A stretch of DNA of 64,000 nt from assembly GCA_017405875.1 (NCBI GenBank), contig JAFQZM010000025.1:1-64000 (forward strand), in the 5' to 3' direction. Of this stretch, positions 42,872 through 52,227 are shown piece after piece. The position numbers were made by a program, and so were the translations under genes. Position 1 is the stretch's first letter; each line of letters starts with the position of its first letter. The notes under the pieces were generated by a model that made no database searches, was not told the DNA's origin, and saw nothing but the letters and a program-made list of their open reading frames with translations. Source of the DNA: a bacterium (GTDB lineage Bacteria > UBP6 > UBA1177).

Positions 42872-44737
42872 TTATAAATTTATCTCGATTTCGGCCTTAA
42901 CCCCTTTGAAATCGGGAAGATAACGGCATGTTCCGCCGTCACAGGTAAAACCGCCCTTTTCAAGACCGCCGAAAATGTAAGTTCTCAAAAATTTGTATTT
43001 ATAACCGATCGATCCGCCGGTATAAAAAGTCGGAGAATAATGTAAGGACTTTCCACCGCTAACAACATCTTTGAAAACATATTCTCCGTCATCTTCCTCA
43101 TCATCCTGTGGTGTATCTTTATATTTTTTTTCAATCCATGTCGTGTTTTTGACAGCCACAAAAAGTTCGTGAGTCCTCTTGTATTTCCACGAAACTTCGG
43201 CAACCGTCTTGAGTTCGTGAACATTATCCATTTCGTGAACATCGTCAAGCCAGTAGTCTTTGTGATAGTAGTCGTTGGTGAGCTTCATCGACCAGTCGGA
43301 TACGAAACCGCCGATGTGAATGAATGAAATTATCCAGTCGCGGCTGTTTTTTCTGTTTGAATTGCCGTCAACAGTGTGCCAGCCGGCTCCAGCCGAAAGC
43401 GAAACGTGTTTCCACTCTTTTTCGCCGCTTAAAGCCGAATACCAGAAATCTTCCGCCTGATAGTTGAGAATCAGGTTAGTCCTGCTTTGAGGAAGCGCGC
43501 TTTTGTTGCCGAGGGAATCGCCTTTCACCAAGTCCGCGTGAAATTTTATGCCGGAATAATTCTCGTTGAAGCTGATCCTGCCGCCTACTGCCCAAGTATC
43601 GAATTCGTTATCGATCTGAAGCTCTTTCGGAAGCAGCGTCGGAGGGTTGAAGTAACGGCGTTTCTGATAGTCGGAATCTTCCATTCTGTTGTAGTTGAGG
43701 AAAAATTTATTGTACATTTTCCCTTCCAGCTTGAAGGTGAGACGGCTTTTTTTCTCGCCGAAATCAAAGTAGTAGAGAAGTGATGAATAAAACGCCGCGG
43801 CATTCTGCAAGTCATTTTTTTCTTTTTCGATTTTCGGATCGTTTTCTTTGATCTGCTTACTTTCTGTCGTGTTTTCATAGCCGTAAGGCACATAGACCGC
43901 ACCGGCATAAAACGAAAAACCGGGGAACGGATTGCGAAGTGCAACGTAACTTCCGATAAAGTGAAATTCCTTTTCAGCACTTACTCCGGTTTTAACCGTA
44001 GCCGTACTTACCGGAGTTACAAGATCGTATTTTCCGTAGTTTCCGTAACCGTATTGCACCGCAGCTTCGGCGATTTTCCACTTGTAACCGGTTTCCATTC
44101 CTGCAAGCCAGTCGTCAGCCTCGTTCATTCTTTTGAAAGTCGCGCTGTCACGGAGCTGGGGATTCGCCCTGCCGCCGAACGCCTTGATGAAAAAACCGTT
44201 GTAATTTCCCGCAATGTTGCCGCCGCGTATCGAATTGTCGCCGTAAACCTGGTCGTTTTTCATAGAAAACGCCATTCCGCGGTTCATACTTTCATAAAAA
44301 TCACCCGCCGTGAACTGAAAATTCTTCCACTTTCCCTTCGCGTAAATCCTGTCCAGATACTGTTCCCAGCAGTGGTTGAAGTGCTCGTCGCTGTAAACGT
44401 AATCGAAATTTTTAACGTAATCGGAATCATCATCCTTGCCGGCAAAGAAAAGAAGCGTTTTTCTGATTCCGAAAGTGTAGTTTTTATATGTTATTTCGCC
44501 CAGATCCTCAGTCTGCAGTACGCTGTAAGTATCTTTTGCCGTGCCGCCGCTGATTTTCTGGTCGATAAAGACATGAGCTTTGTTTTTTGAATAGAATTTC
44601 CAGGTTATTTCCGATTTTTTCGGTTGTTCTGCGGGTTTTGTTTCGGTATTGCCGGTATTTTCGGCGGGTTTTTCGACCGTTTCCGCAAAAACAGAAAAAA
44701 TGCTGAAAATCAGTAAAAGCAGAGTTATTTTTTTCAT
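42872..44737 (-). CDS. Putative outer-membrane beta-barrel protein
   Basis: 621 residues with a Sec signal peptide and a Glu/Pro/Asn linker (about 20-45). The remainder is dominated by alternating aromatic/polar beta strands (for example FQFTAGDFYESMNRGMAF and FSFYAGAVYVPYGYE) ending in a short strand AEIEINL. It resembles DUF6029-type barrel proteins of Bacteroidota-like anaerobes, but I cannot confirm the family. Start overlaps the lipB stop by 4 bp; GGGAGAG precedes the ATG. A role as porin or in binding at the cell surface is inferred from shape only. Confidence 0.75.
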   Translation of the reverse strand: MKKITLLLLIFSIFSVFAETVEKPAENTGNTETKPAEQPKKSEITWKFYSKNKAHVFIDQKISGGTAKDTYSVLQTEDLGEITYKNYTFGIRKTLLFFAGKDDDSDYVKNFDYVYSDEHFNHCWEQYLDRIYAKGKWKNFQFTAGDFYESMNRGMAFSMKNDQVYGDNSIRGGNIAGNYNGFFIKAFGGRANPQLRDSATFKRMNEADDWLAGMETGYKWKIAEAAVQYGYGNYGKYDLVTPVSTATVKTGVSAEKEFHFIGSYVALRNPFPGFSFYAGAVYVPYGYENTTESKQIKENDPKIEKEKNDLQNAAAFYSSLLYYFDFGEKKSRLTFKLEGKMYNKFFLNYNRMEDSDYQKRRYFNPPTLLPKELQIDNEFDTWAVGGRISFNENYSGIKFHADLVKGDSLGNKSALPQSRTNLILNYQAEDFWYSALSGEKEWKHVSLSAGAGWHTVDGNSNRKNSRDWIISFIHIGGFVSDWSMKLTNDYYHKDYWLDDVHEMDNVHELKTVAEVSWKYKRTHELFVAVKNTTWIEKKYKDTPQDDEEDDGEYVFKDVVSGGKSLHYSPTFYTGGSIGYKYKFLRTYIFGGLEKGGFTCDGGTCRYLPDFKGVKAEIEINL

Positions 44738-45366
44738 TTGTCTCTCCCGTTTATTTCGTCAGCTATTTTTTCCGCGACATCACACACCTGAAAAATCCTG
44801 CCGGTTTCCTCTTTGACAGAAGTTATTTTACAATCCGGCATTCCGCAGGGAACAATTCTTGAAAAATAGGATAAGTCATTGGAAATATTTACAGAAAATC
44901 CGTGAATCGGAACAAATTTCTTAAAGTGCATTCCTGTAAAGGCGATTTTTCTCTCTCCGACCCAGAGCCCTGCTTTTTCATCGTGCCATTCAAGGTTTTT
45001 CACGCCGCAGAAGCTGCCGAGAACACTTTTTATCGAACCGGCAAAGAAAAGAACGAACTCTTTTATCGAATTAAATCCGTAGTTTCTGAAATCGATCACG
45101 GGATAGATCACAAGCTGACCAGGTCCATGGAAAGTAAGCTCTCCGCCGCGCCTGATGTTGTAAACGGGAATATCGCCTACAGGTTCGATGAAGTCTTCTT
45201 CCCTGCCGCGAAGCCCCGAAGTGTAGACCGGTTTATGCTCTAAAAAGAGAACGCAGCCTGAACTTTTTTTTGCAATGACATCGTTTCTAAGACTTTCCTG
45301 AAATTCAAGGATTTCACCGTAATCGCAGGTGTCTTCAAAAATCCGGCACGGAATGTCAGCAACCAT
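44734..45366 (-). CDS. lipB: Octanoyl-[ACP]:protein N-octanoyltransferase
   Basis: 210 residues. Moves octanoyl groups from ACP to lipoyl domains. Typical blocks: RRGGELTFHGPGQLVIYPV (His80), Lys140 in GERKIAFTG, and catalytic Cys174 in VPCGMPD. The segment after Lys140 (GMHFKKFVPIHGFSVNI) keeps the HGF/NI ending seen in LipB. It overlaps the upstream phosphoesterase by 11 bp and the barrel gene by 4 bp. No lipA is nearby. Confidence 0.95.
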   Translation of the reverse strand: MVADIPCRIFEDTCDYGEILEFQESLRNDVIAKKSSGCVLFLEHKPVYTSGLRGREEDFIEPVGDIPVYNIRRGGELTFHGPGQLVIYPVIDFRNYGFNSIKEFVLFFAGSIKSVLGSFCGVKNLEWHDEKAGLWVGERKIAFTGMHFKKFVPIHGFSVNISNDLSYFSRIVPCGMPDCKITSVKEETGRIFQVCDVAEKIADEINGRDK

Positions 45367-46108
45367 TTCTAAGCCTTTCGCCGAATGAAGCAGGGAGACG
45401 CAACTCCCTTATTTTATTGATAGTCAGCTCAAAATCGTATTCAACTCTGTGATATTTGAGAAGCTGTTTGTCCGTATCGTATGAAACAAAACTCGATCTG
45501 GGATCTCCGTCACGCGGCTGACCTACCGAACCGCAGACGCATACTACCGGATTCGGAAGAGTCGAAATATCGATTTCTCCGCCCGAAATATTGAGCTCGA
45601 CCGACTGATTGTTGCCGGTCAGAAGAAAAAGATTGGTGTAGTGGCTGTGACCTAAGAAATTCACTTTCTGCAGGAACGGCGCAACATCGTAAAGGCGGTT
45701 CACACCTCTGCAGTTGAAAATATAGTCGTATCTTTCAGGCATTCTGGGCGAGCCGTGCGAAAGAAGACAGTGCGCCGCATCATCAACGTGGATGTATTTC
45801 AGACGGTCAAGAAATGCGAACTGATCGTTTGTCAGGATATCGGTCGTCCAGTTGATGACATACCTTACAGCATCGTAGTAATCGTTGATATCGGTCTTTC
45901 CGACAATGCCGGCATCGTGGTTGCCAAGAACGCCGAAGTCAACACTTTCTTTAAGAATATCAATAGTTTCTCCCGGCCACGGACCATAACCGACAGCGTC
46001 ACCGGAAAAGAGAATGACATCGGGTTTGATGTTCTCCTTGATCTCTTTCATAACCGCTTCAAGAGCGGGAAGATTTGAGTGGACATCGCCGATGACTACG
46101 ATCTTCAT
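45356..46108 (-). CDS. Calcineurin-like metallophosphoesterase (YfcE/MJ0936 type)
   Basis: 250 residues. The five metal-binding blocks are visible: GDVHSN, SGDAVGYG, GNHDAG, LSHGSP and GHSHYTN. Such enzymes hydrolyse phosphodiesters or phosphomonoesters in the cytoplasm; substrate unassigned. It starts 3 bp after phoH and overlaps lipB by 11 bp. The start has only a weak ribosome site, so translation may depend on coupling to phoH. Confidence 0.92.
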   Translation of the reverse strand: MKIVVIGDVHSNLPALEAVMKEIKENIKPDVILFSGDAVGYGPWPGETIDILKESVDFGVLGNHDAGIVGKTDINDYYDAVRYVINWTTDILTNDQFAFLDRLKYIHVDDAAHCLLSHGSPRMPERYDYIFNCRGVNRLYDVAPFLQKVNFLGHSHYTNLFLLTGNNQSVELNISGGEIDISTLPNPVVCVCGSVGQPRDGDPRSSFVSYDTDKQLLKYHRVEYDFELTINKIRELRLPASFGERLRNGC

Positions 46109-46111
46109 CGT

Positions 46112-47440
46112 CTACAGAAGCTCCGCAGCAGCGTTTGCAAGTGCCGAACGCTCGCCTTTTTCAAGAGTTATATGACCTGCAAGGGCAAGGTCTTTAAAAC
46201 GGTCGACAATGTAGCTCAGACCGTTGTTGGACTCGTTCATGTACGGATTGTCGATCTGGAACGGGTCGCCCGTGAGAACCATTTTCGTATTTTCGCCGAC
46301 TCGCGAAACGATCGTTTTGATTTCGTGCGGAGTAAGGTTCTGCGCCTCGTCGACGATGATGAACTGTTCGGGAATGCTTCTTCCGCGGATATAGGTGAGA
46401 GCTTCGACTTCAATCACCTTGCTCGCCATAAGCTCGTTCATTTTGCCGACGCTGTTCATGTCGTGATCAGCAAGAAGATATTCCAAGTTGTCGAAAACAG
46501 GCTGCATCCACGGTTTGAGTTTTTCATCGATCGTGCCGGGCAGGAAACCGATATCCTTTCCCATCGGATAAATAGGTCTTGCTACGAGCATTTTCGTGTA
46601 TTTTCCCTCTTCAAGGCACTTCTGCAGACCAGCCGCGATAGCAAGAAGGGTTTTTCCCGTTCCCGCCGTTCCGATGAGGCTCACGAGTTTTACTCTGTCA
46701 TCCATCAGAAGGTCCAAAGCAAGTCTCTGAGCGAAGTTTCTCGCCTTGAGTCCCCACACTTCCTTGAACTGTTTAAGCGGAACGATCGCCTTTTCAAACG
46801 GATCTACTTTGACGGTTGCAGTGTGCTGCTCGCCGATTTCTGCATCAACGAGTTTGAAAAACTGGTTTGCATGAGCCGTTTCGAAAGGAGTTCCAGTCAG
46901 AGAATCAAGCGGGATCTTCTTTTCTTCAAAAACACGGTCGATAAAAGCCCCTTCGATACTCAGAGTTTCGTATCCGGTCGGGAGTTTGTTGAAATTTACG
47001 GTATCGTTTCTGTAATTCTCGGCCTTTATGCCGTAAACATCGGCTTTTATGCGGAGATTGACGTCCTTGCTGACAAGAACGACTTCTCTGTCAGGGTTGT
47101 CTTTCGTGATTTTGTAAGCGGCGCAAAGAATTACGTTGTCGGCATATCCTGATGCAAGTTTTGCACCCGGAAGCTCGAATTCGCCCGTGATGTCTATCCT
47201 TATCGAACCGCCGCCCGGAAGCGCAACACCGTCAAGAAGACTTCCCTGCTGGCGGAGCTCCTCGATGTGACGTGCAAAAGCACGAGCTGCAAGACCGACC
47301 TGATTCATATCTTTTTTGAATTTGTCGAGCTCTTCGATAACGACGATCGGAACGACGATGTCATGCTCGTCAAAATTGAAAATAGCTTTCGGATCGGAAA
47401 TCAGAACATTAGTGTCAAGGACAAAAATCTTTTTAGCCAT
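46112..47440 (-). CDS. PhoH-family ATPase with N-terminal PIN domain (PhoH2 type)
   Basis: 442 residues. The PIN RNase domain (FVLDTNVLISDP and later acidic residues, about 1-150) is joined to a PhoH ATPase domain with Walker A GTAGTGKTLLA, Walker B FIIVDEAQNLTP and TGDPFQIDNPY. PhoH2 proteins act as ATP-dependent RNA helicases/RNases. AGGAGGTGG gives a very strong ribosome site. It overlaps the kinase gene upstream by 8 bp, so a Ser/Thr kinase and an RNase are translationally linked. Confidence 0.95.
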   Translation of the reverse strand: MAKKIFVLDTNVLISDPKAIFNFDEHDIVVPIVVIEELDKFKKDMNQVGLAARAFARHIEELRQQGSLLDGVALPGGGSIRIDITGEFELPGAKLASGYADNVILCAAYKITKDNPDREVVLVSKDVNLRIKADVYGIKAENYRNDTVNFNKLPTGYETLSIEGAFIDRVFEEKKIPLDSLTGTPFETAHANQFFKLVDAEIGEQHTATVKVDPFEKAIVPLKQFKEVWGLKARNFAQRLALDLLMDDRVKLVSLIGTAGTGKTLLAIAAGLQKCLEEGKYTKMLVARPIYPMGKDIGFLPGTIDEKLKPWMQPVFDNLEYLLADHDMNSVGKMNELMASKVIEVEALTYIRGRSIPEQFIIVDEAQNLTPHEIKTIVSRVGENTKMVLTGDPFQIDNPYMNESNNGLSYIVDRFKDLALAGHITLEKGERSALANAAAELL

Positions 47441-48947
47441 TATCCACCTCCTGTTTAAGGTTCAAATTGACCGTCATATCCTTGTCAAGCGTGACCGCCA
47501 TAGGTTTTATCGAGTAGTCTTCGTATTCAAAACCGAGAATTATAACTTCCGATTCTTTTCTCGGCAGCTTCTTCATGCAGGGCGTTTTGCAGATAGTTTT
47601 GCCGTTTTCGTTGTTGAAGACCCTGACACCGGGAATATTCGAATTCACCGTAAGTTTCATCATTGGAACGCTTTTTTTGCCGCTTGCAAGCTGTTTTTTG
47701 GGCTGTTCGACCGGTTTTTTCTCCGGTTTTTCCTTTTCGTTTTCAACTGCCGCGTTTTTCGGAGTATCATACTTCGAAAGCTCGGTGCGTTCAGCCATCA
47801 TCGGCGGATTCTGCTTCCTGAAGAAAGTGTAGGCTGCAATTCCCGCTACGATCAAAAGAAGGCAGAGAACCAGAATTTTGAGAACCGTTCCCGAAGAACG
47901 GTTTTCCATCGAAACATGCTTTACCTTTTCATCCTGCGACGAATTGAGCATTCTGATTATCTCTTCGCTAGAAATCATGTCGGAAGCGGGGTTCATGCTT
48001 CTGACGGTTCCAGAATTGAAAAGAAATGCAAGACTGATTTTTTCTTCAAGATTGTGTTTAATGTAAATATTTTTCAGATCGTTGAGAAGCAGCATCATCG
48101 TGCCGTACCTGTTGAAAGGCTTCTTTTCGAGGCATTTCATTATCAGCGCATTGACATCTGACGGTATGTCAGTGTTTATATTGCTCGGCAGTTCAGGAAA
48201 TTCATACTGGTGTTTATGCAGTATTTTCATATAGTTATCATCAAAGAAAGGAAGTCTGCCGGTCAGCATTTCATACATGATGACGCCGAGAGAATAAATG
48301 TCGGAAGCGGGTTCGACGCTCTCTCCGGCAGCCTGTTCAGGCGACATATACTCCGGTGTTCCGAAGATCGCACCCGACTTGGTCAAAGTGCGCAGACGCT
48401 CGTCCGGTTTTGCATCGGCCTGAAGAATTTTTGAAATGCCGAAATCAACGATTTTGACAAAAGGATAGTTGCCGTCCTTGTTTGTCAGAAGAATGTTTTC
48501 CGGCTTGAGATCGCGGTGGATTATCCCTTTTCCGTGAGCCGAATAGAGCGCAACTGCTATCTGGGCAGCCACAGAAACGGCAAATTCAAGCGGAAGAATG
48601 CGCTGTTCCTTCATAACGTCGGCAAGAGAACGCCCCTCGACATACTCCATGACGAAGTAAGCGTTTCCCTCTTCTGTGTAGCCGAAATCGGTGACGTCGA
48701 CAATGTTGTCCTGACCTATATTCGATGCCGCGATAGCTTCGCGTTTGAACCTTTCAACCGTATCTTTGCGTTTACTCTGCTCGTAGTGCAAAATCTTGAT
48801 TGCAACTTTTTTCCGCAAAATCTCGTGCTCTGCGAGGTAGACGCTTCCCATGCCGCCCGTTCCGACGAGTTTGATTATTTTATAACGGTCGTTTATCACC
48901 GTTCCTATATATTTTTCTTCAAAATCAGCAGTAATATTTGTTATCAA
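47433..48947 (-). CDS. Hanks-type Ser/Thr kinase with single membrane helix and PEGA-like tail
   Basis: 504 residues from a TTG start that has GAGGG upstream. Kinase domain (about 20-290): GTGGMGSVYLAEHE, VAIKIL, HRDLKPENILL and VDFGISK are all intact, as is GTPEYMSPEQ. A helix at about 357-375 (ILVLCLLLIVAGIAAYTF) leads to a short extracytoplasmic Lys/Glu/Pro linker and one PEGA-like domain (VNSNIPGVRVFNNENGK). It is first in an operon with phoH, a phosphoesterase, lipB, a barrel protein and acpS. No clear promoter was found in the 43 bp before it. Confidence 0.9.
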   Translation of the reverse strand: MITNITADFEEKYIGTVINDRYKIIKLVGTGGMGSVYLAEHEILRKKVAIKILHYEQSKRKDTVERFKREAIAASNIGQDNIVDVTDFGYTEEGNAYFVMEYVEGRSLADVMKEQRILPLEFAVSVAAQIAVALYSAHGKGIIHRDLKPENILLTNKDGNYPFVKIVDFGISKILQADAKPDERLRTLTKSGAIFGTPEYMSPEQAAGESVEPASDIYSLGVIMYEMLTGRLPFFDDNYMKILHKHQYEFPELPSNINTDIPSDVNALIMKCLEKKPFNRYGTMMLLLNDLKNIYIKHNLEEKISLAFLFNSGTVRSMNPASDMISSEEIIRMLNSSQDEKVKHVSMENRSSGTVLKILVLCLLLIVAGIAAYTFFRKQNPPMMAERTELSKYDTPKNAAVENEKEKPEKKPVEQPKKQLASGKKSVPMMKLTVNSNIPGVRVFNNENGKTICKTPCMKKLPRKESEVIILGFEYEDYSIKPMAVTLDKDMTVNLNLKQEVDNG

Positions 48948-48990
48948 AACTTTCCCTCATTCGACATAAAACAGAGTCTGGTCAATAAAA

Positions 48991-50091
48991 TCAATAAGTT
49001 ACCGCCACATCATCGAGATAGAAACCGGCTGCCTCATCGGATTCGTCGCTCGTAAAACGGAAGCCGATATCTACGACCTCTCCTTTAAACGGGGAAAGAT
49101 CACCTGTAAACTTGTAGTACTGGGTTCCGAGCTGTTTCGTAATTTTCGTCTTGTGGTTGTCAAGAGCTGCAAGCGGCGAAGAAGGAGTGTCTGCGGAAAG
49201 AGCGACACCGCTGTCGACAAGTTCCCAAACATCTCCGCTTTTCTTCACGACGACTTCGACATAATCAAAAGGCGAATAACCGTTTCCGATCAGATCGACC
49301 CATGCATAGAAAGTTATTTCTGGCTTTCCTGCCGGCGGAATCTTCATCGAATCTTCGTAATAAAACAGATCCTTGCATTTGGCCGGATAGGTACCCTCAA
49401 GATTGGTTGCCGCAACATTCCCGCCGCCGTGAGCTTCTCCCGGACCGCTGACAGGAGCACCTATTTTCCAGCAAGGATTCTCCTCGTCTGCCGGGACTAT
49501 CTTCCATTTTGCACCGCCCTCCTCAAAATCCTCTGTCATAAGGGTTTTGCCTAGAGGAATGTCGTTGCTCGAAGTATCGGCATCGTTGTCGCTGACGGTA
49601 TCGGTTTCAGTATCGGAAGTATCGGAATCGGCATTGTCGTTGTCGTTTGTATCCGGTTCGTCGGAATCAGGATTTTCCGTATCTCCGTTGTCATTGTTAC
49701 CCCAGTCTGACGCTGCTTCGCACTCGCCTGATGCCAGATTGCACTTAGGATAATTCGGATCCATGCAGTCGCTGTTGGAAGAACAAAAGACAACCTCAGC
49801 CTCCTTATTAGTTATGCAGAAACCCTCGCTCTCCTTACACTTCCAATTTTTGGGGCAATCTGCCTGACTTGTGCAGAGCTGCCTCTTTTTGCAGTAGTAA
49901 ACCAGCGTTCCGAGCTCTGCATCCTGCTTCGGATTCTCTAAATCGCAGTAAGAATAATGATCGCAGTCAAGATTTGAATTGCAATTTGTCTTTGCATCTA
50001 CTTCCCCCTCTTCGTCATCCGATGAACAGGAAACTGCAAAAACAAGAAAAACGACTGAAATCAGAAACAAAAACAAGAACTTTTTCTTCAT
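48991..50091 (-). CDS. Cys-rich lipoprotein with MAM-like jelly-roll domain
   Basis: 366 residues. Lipobox AVSC, then Cys-rich segments (CNSNLDCDHYSYC, CTSQADCPKNWKC, CSSNSDCMDPNYPKC) that look like short metal- or disulfide-stabilised modules, a long Asp/Asn/Ser/Thr linker (about 135-180), and a C-terminal beta domain starting LMTEDFEEGGAKWKI and ending GFYLDDVAVTY. That ending is typical of MAM/choice-of-anchor-J folds. Likely exposed at the cell surface and involved in binding; partner unknown. It has its own promoter. Confidence 0.85.
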   Translation of the reverse strand: MKKKFLFLFLISVVFLVFAVSCSSDDEEGEVDAKTNCNSNLDCDHYSYCDLENPKQDAELGTLVYYCKKRQLCTSQADCPKNWKCKESEGFCITNKEAEVVFCSSNSDCMDPNYPKCNLASGECEAASDWGNNDNGDTENPDSDEPDTNDNDNADSDTSDTETDTVSDNDADTSSNDIPLGKTLMTEDFEEGGAKWKIVPADEENPCWKIGAPVSGPGEAHGGGNVAATNLEGTYPAKCKDLFYYEDSMKIPPAGKPEITFYAWVDLIGNGYSPFDYVEVVVKKSGDVWELVDSGVALSADTPSSPLAALDNHKTKITKQLGTQYYKFTGDLSPFKGEVVDIGFRFTSDESDEAAGFYLDDVAVTY

Positions 50092-50121
50092 TTTTCACTC
50101 CTGAAAAAATTAAGTCTGGCT

Positions 50122-50149
50122 ATTCTAATAATTTAAGGAAAAATTTCAA
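50122..50149 (-). promoter_or_regulatory. Promoter of the MAM-like lipoprotein gene
   Basis: -35 TTGAAA (50149-50144), 16-bp spacer, -10 TAGAAT (50127-50122), about 30 bp before the ATG. Confidence 0.6.
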
Positions 50150-50181
50150 CTATTCGGGGATTTTTTCTTGCCGCGACGGGA

Positions 50182-50916
50182 TTAGTTTTCGCGTTTGAAT
50201 TCGGCTCTTCTGTTTTTGAACCACGCTTCTTCGTTCGAAGCGGGATCAACGGGAAGTTCTTCACCGTAGGAAACGATTTTTATTCTCTCACCGTCGATAC
50301 CGGCCTGTATCAGTTTGTTTTTGACTTCCAGCGCTCTCTTTTCACCGAGCGAAAGGTTGTAGTCGTTGCTGCCGCGTTCGTCTGCGTGACCTTCGATTCT
50401 GACGACTCTTTCGGGGAAATTCATCATCCACTGAGCCATAAGATCTATCTTCGGGAGATCTTCTTCAAGGACTGCGTACTGGTTGTATTCGAAGTGAACG
50501 ACCTGAAAATCCATTTCGGGATTTTTCGGGTCTGCGGAAGGATCTGCCGCTTCAGTCGAAGTAATGTTTTCCTCTTTGATGGTGCCGTCGTCCTCACCGT
50601 TTCCCTTTCCGTCTTTCTTCATGCACTCATCCGGATGTTCACGGTAATATTTTGCGATTGCGTCGCTTTTTTCCTTAACGGCGTTGAAAAGTTCCTTCGC
50701 CTTGTCGTAATTTTTGTTGTTGACTTCTTCCCTCGCCTGTCTAAGAAGCTCTTCGGCAGCGAGATAGTTCTCTCTGTCGCAGTCCTTGCCGCCTTCGGCA
50801 TCGGCAAAAGCCTTCTCTGCGAGTTCCCTTTCGTCTTTCGGCGGATTGCCGGCGCAGGAGCAGAGAACTGTAAAAACAAAAACCGCTATTGCACAAAAAT
50901 TGAAAAACTGTTTCAT
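50182..50916 (-). CDS. pal: Peptidoglycan-associated lipoprotein Pal
   Basis: 244 residues. Lipobox LCSC (Cys21), a helical charged stretch (about 35-95), a linker and a C-terminal OmpA-like domain with [23 protein letters not shown], which binds peptidoglycan. Longer than the usual Pal because of the N-terminal helical insert, which looks TPR-like. Last gene of the tolQ-R-A-B-pal operon, 12 bp after tolB. It links the outer membrane to the wall through TolB and the TolQRA complex. Confidence 0.95.
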   Translation of the reverse strand: MKQFFNFCAIAVFVFTVLCSCAGNPPKDERELAEKAFADAEGGKDCDRENYLAAEELLRQAREEVNNKNYDKAKELFNAVKEKSDAIAKYYREHPDECMKKDGKGNGEDDGTIKEENITSTEAADPSADPKNPEMDFQVVHFEYNQYAVLEEDLPKIDLMAQWMMNFPERVVRIEGHADERGSNDYNLSLGEKRALEVKNKLIQAGIDGERIKIVSYGEELPVDPASNEEAWFKNRRAEFKREN

Positions 50917-50928
50917 ATCTCACCTCTC

Positions 50929-52227
50929 TTAATTAGTTTCCGCCGGAGACCACGAAGGCATCTGCACTTCGCCTTCACCCGAATAAACCGCAATCTGTTT
51001 CGTTCCGCTTACATTGGAAAGAAAAAGTTTGCTTTTACCGCTTCTGTTTGAAGAGAAACCGATGATTTTGCTGTCGGGCGAGAATGTCGGAGACTCGTTT
51101 TTCCCCTGATTCTGCGTAAGTCTGCTGATCTGCCTCGAAGCCAGATCGATTATAAAAAGATCAAACTGGTATTTTTCGTCACGGCCGCTGAACGCAACTT
51201 TCGTTCCGTCGGGGCTGTATTCGGGATCCTGGTTGTAGTTTCCCTGCTCGGTCAGCCTTTCGACTTTGTTGAGGTCGGAAAGAGACATTCTGTAAATCTG
51301 CGGATTTCCGGATCTGCCGGAGACAAAAACGATTTCGTCACCTTTCGGGCTTACGCTCGGAGCGGCATCGATTTCGGAGTTCACGGTAAGTCTCTTGAGT
51401 TCGTTAGTCATAGTATCGAGCGAATAGATCTCGGAGTTTCCGTCCTTCGAAAGGCAGAGCGCGATAGTTTTGTTGTCAGGGTAAGCGCTTGCAGAAACGT
51501 TGAGTCCGTCATACGCCGAAACGGTCTTTATCTGCGACGTTTTGAGATCGTAGGAGTAAAGGTTCGGATTGTTCTTTTCGTGGCTTGTGAAGAAAATCTT
51601 CTGTCCGTCAGCCGACCATTCGGGAAGAAGGATCGTTTTCGACGTTGAATAGAGTTCTTTTCTGCCCGAACCGTCAAAATTCGTGACAACGAGGCTGTAT
51701 TTTTCACCGGTTTTTTCGACGAACACGATTTTGGAAAACATGAAATTCATCTCTTCGCCGGTAAGCAGTTTGATAACTTCTGCTGCAAAGCGGTAAGCCG
51801 ACTTTTTAGCGAGAGCAGCCTTCGAGCTGTACTTCTTCTGAATGAGCGCTTTTCCTTTTGCGACATCGAAAAACGCAAGTTCAAGCTCGACATCGTCCTT
51901 TCCTTTTATCGTACCTTTGATAAGGCCGTTCGCGCCGACATTGAGCCACGATTTGAAATTGACATCCTTGAATGCCACTTCGGGTTTTTCCAAAAACGAT
52001 CTTTTGTCGAGAATTTTAAAATATCCCGTAATATCAAGCACTTTTTCAATAGCAGCAGAAATTTCCGAAGCACGTGCGGCATCACCGTCAAGAACGTGCA
52101 TCGGGGAAACAGCCATGTTGTACTCGGCAACAGCACCGTCTTTTACCTCGACCTGAAGCTGGGCAAAAAGATTAAAGCAAGCAAAAATCACCGCGGTAAG
52201 GGTGATCAATCTGAAGTGAACGGACAT
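50929..52227 (-). CDS. tolB: Tol-Pal system protein TolB
   Basis: 432 residues, secreted to the periplasm. An N-terminal alpha/beta domain is followed by a six-bladed propeller with repeated SPxG/PDG-type turns (LPEWSADGQKIFF, PSVSPKGDEIVFVSG, PEYSPDGTKVAFSG, PTFSPDSKIIGF). GGAGG precedes the ATG. It overlaps the upstream tonB/tolA-like gene by 22 bp. It shuttles between Pal and TolA during envelope constriction. Confidence 0.96.
   Translation of the reverse strand: MSVHFRLITLTAVIFACFNLFAQLQVEVKDGAVAEYNMAVSPMHVLDGDAARASEISAAIEKVLDITGYFKILDKRSFLEKPEVAFKDVNFKSWLNVGANGLIKGTIKGKDDVELELAFFDVAKGKALIQKKYSSKAALAKKSAYRFAAEVIKLLTGEEMNFMFSKIVFVEKTGEKYSLVVTNFDGSGRKELYSTSKTILLPEWSADGQKIFFTSHEKNNPNLYSYDLKTSQIKTVSAYDGLNVSASAYPDNKTIALCLSKDGNSEIYSLDTMTNELKRLTVNSEIDAAPSVSPKGDEIVFVSGRSGNPQIYRMSLSDLNKVERLTEQGNYNQDPEYSPDGTKVAFSGRDEKYQFDLFIIDLASRQISRLTQNQGKNESPTFSPDSKIIGFSSNRSGKSKLFLSNVSGTKQIAVYSGEGEVQMPSWSPAETN

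Noticed and set aside
46079-47152. 357-residue rightward gene opposite phoH
   Set aside because: Antisense of a clear PIN-PhoH gene with a very strong ribosome site; no recognisable domain.
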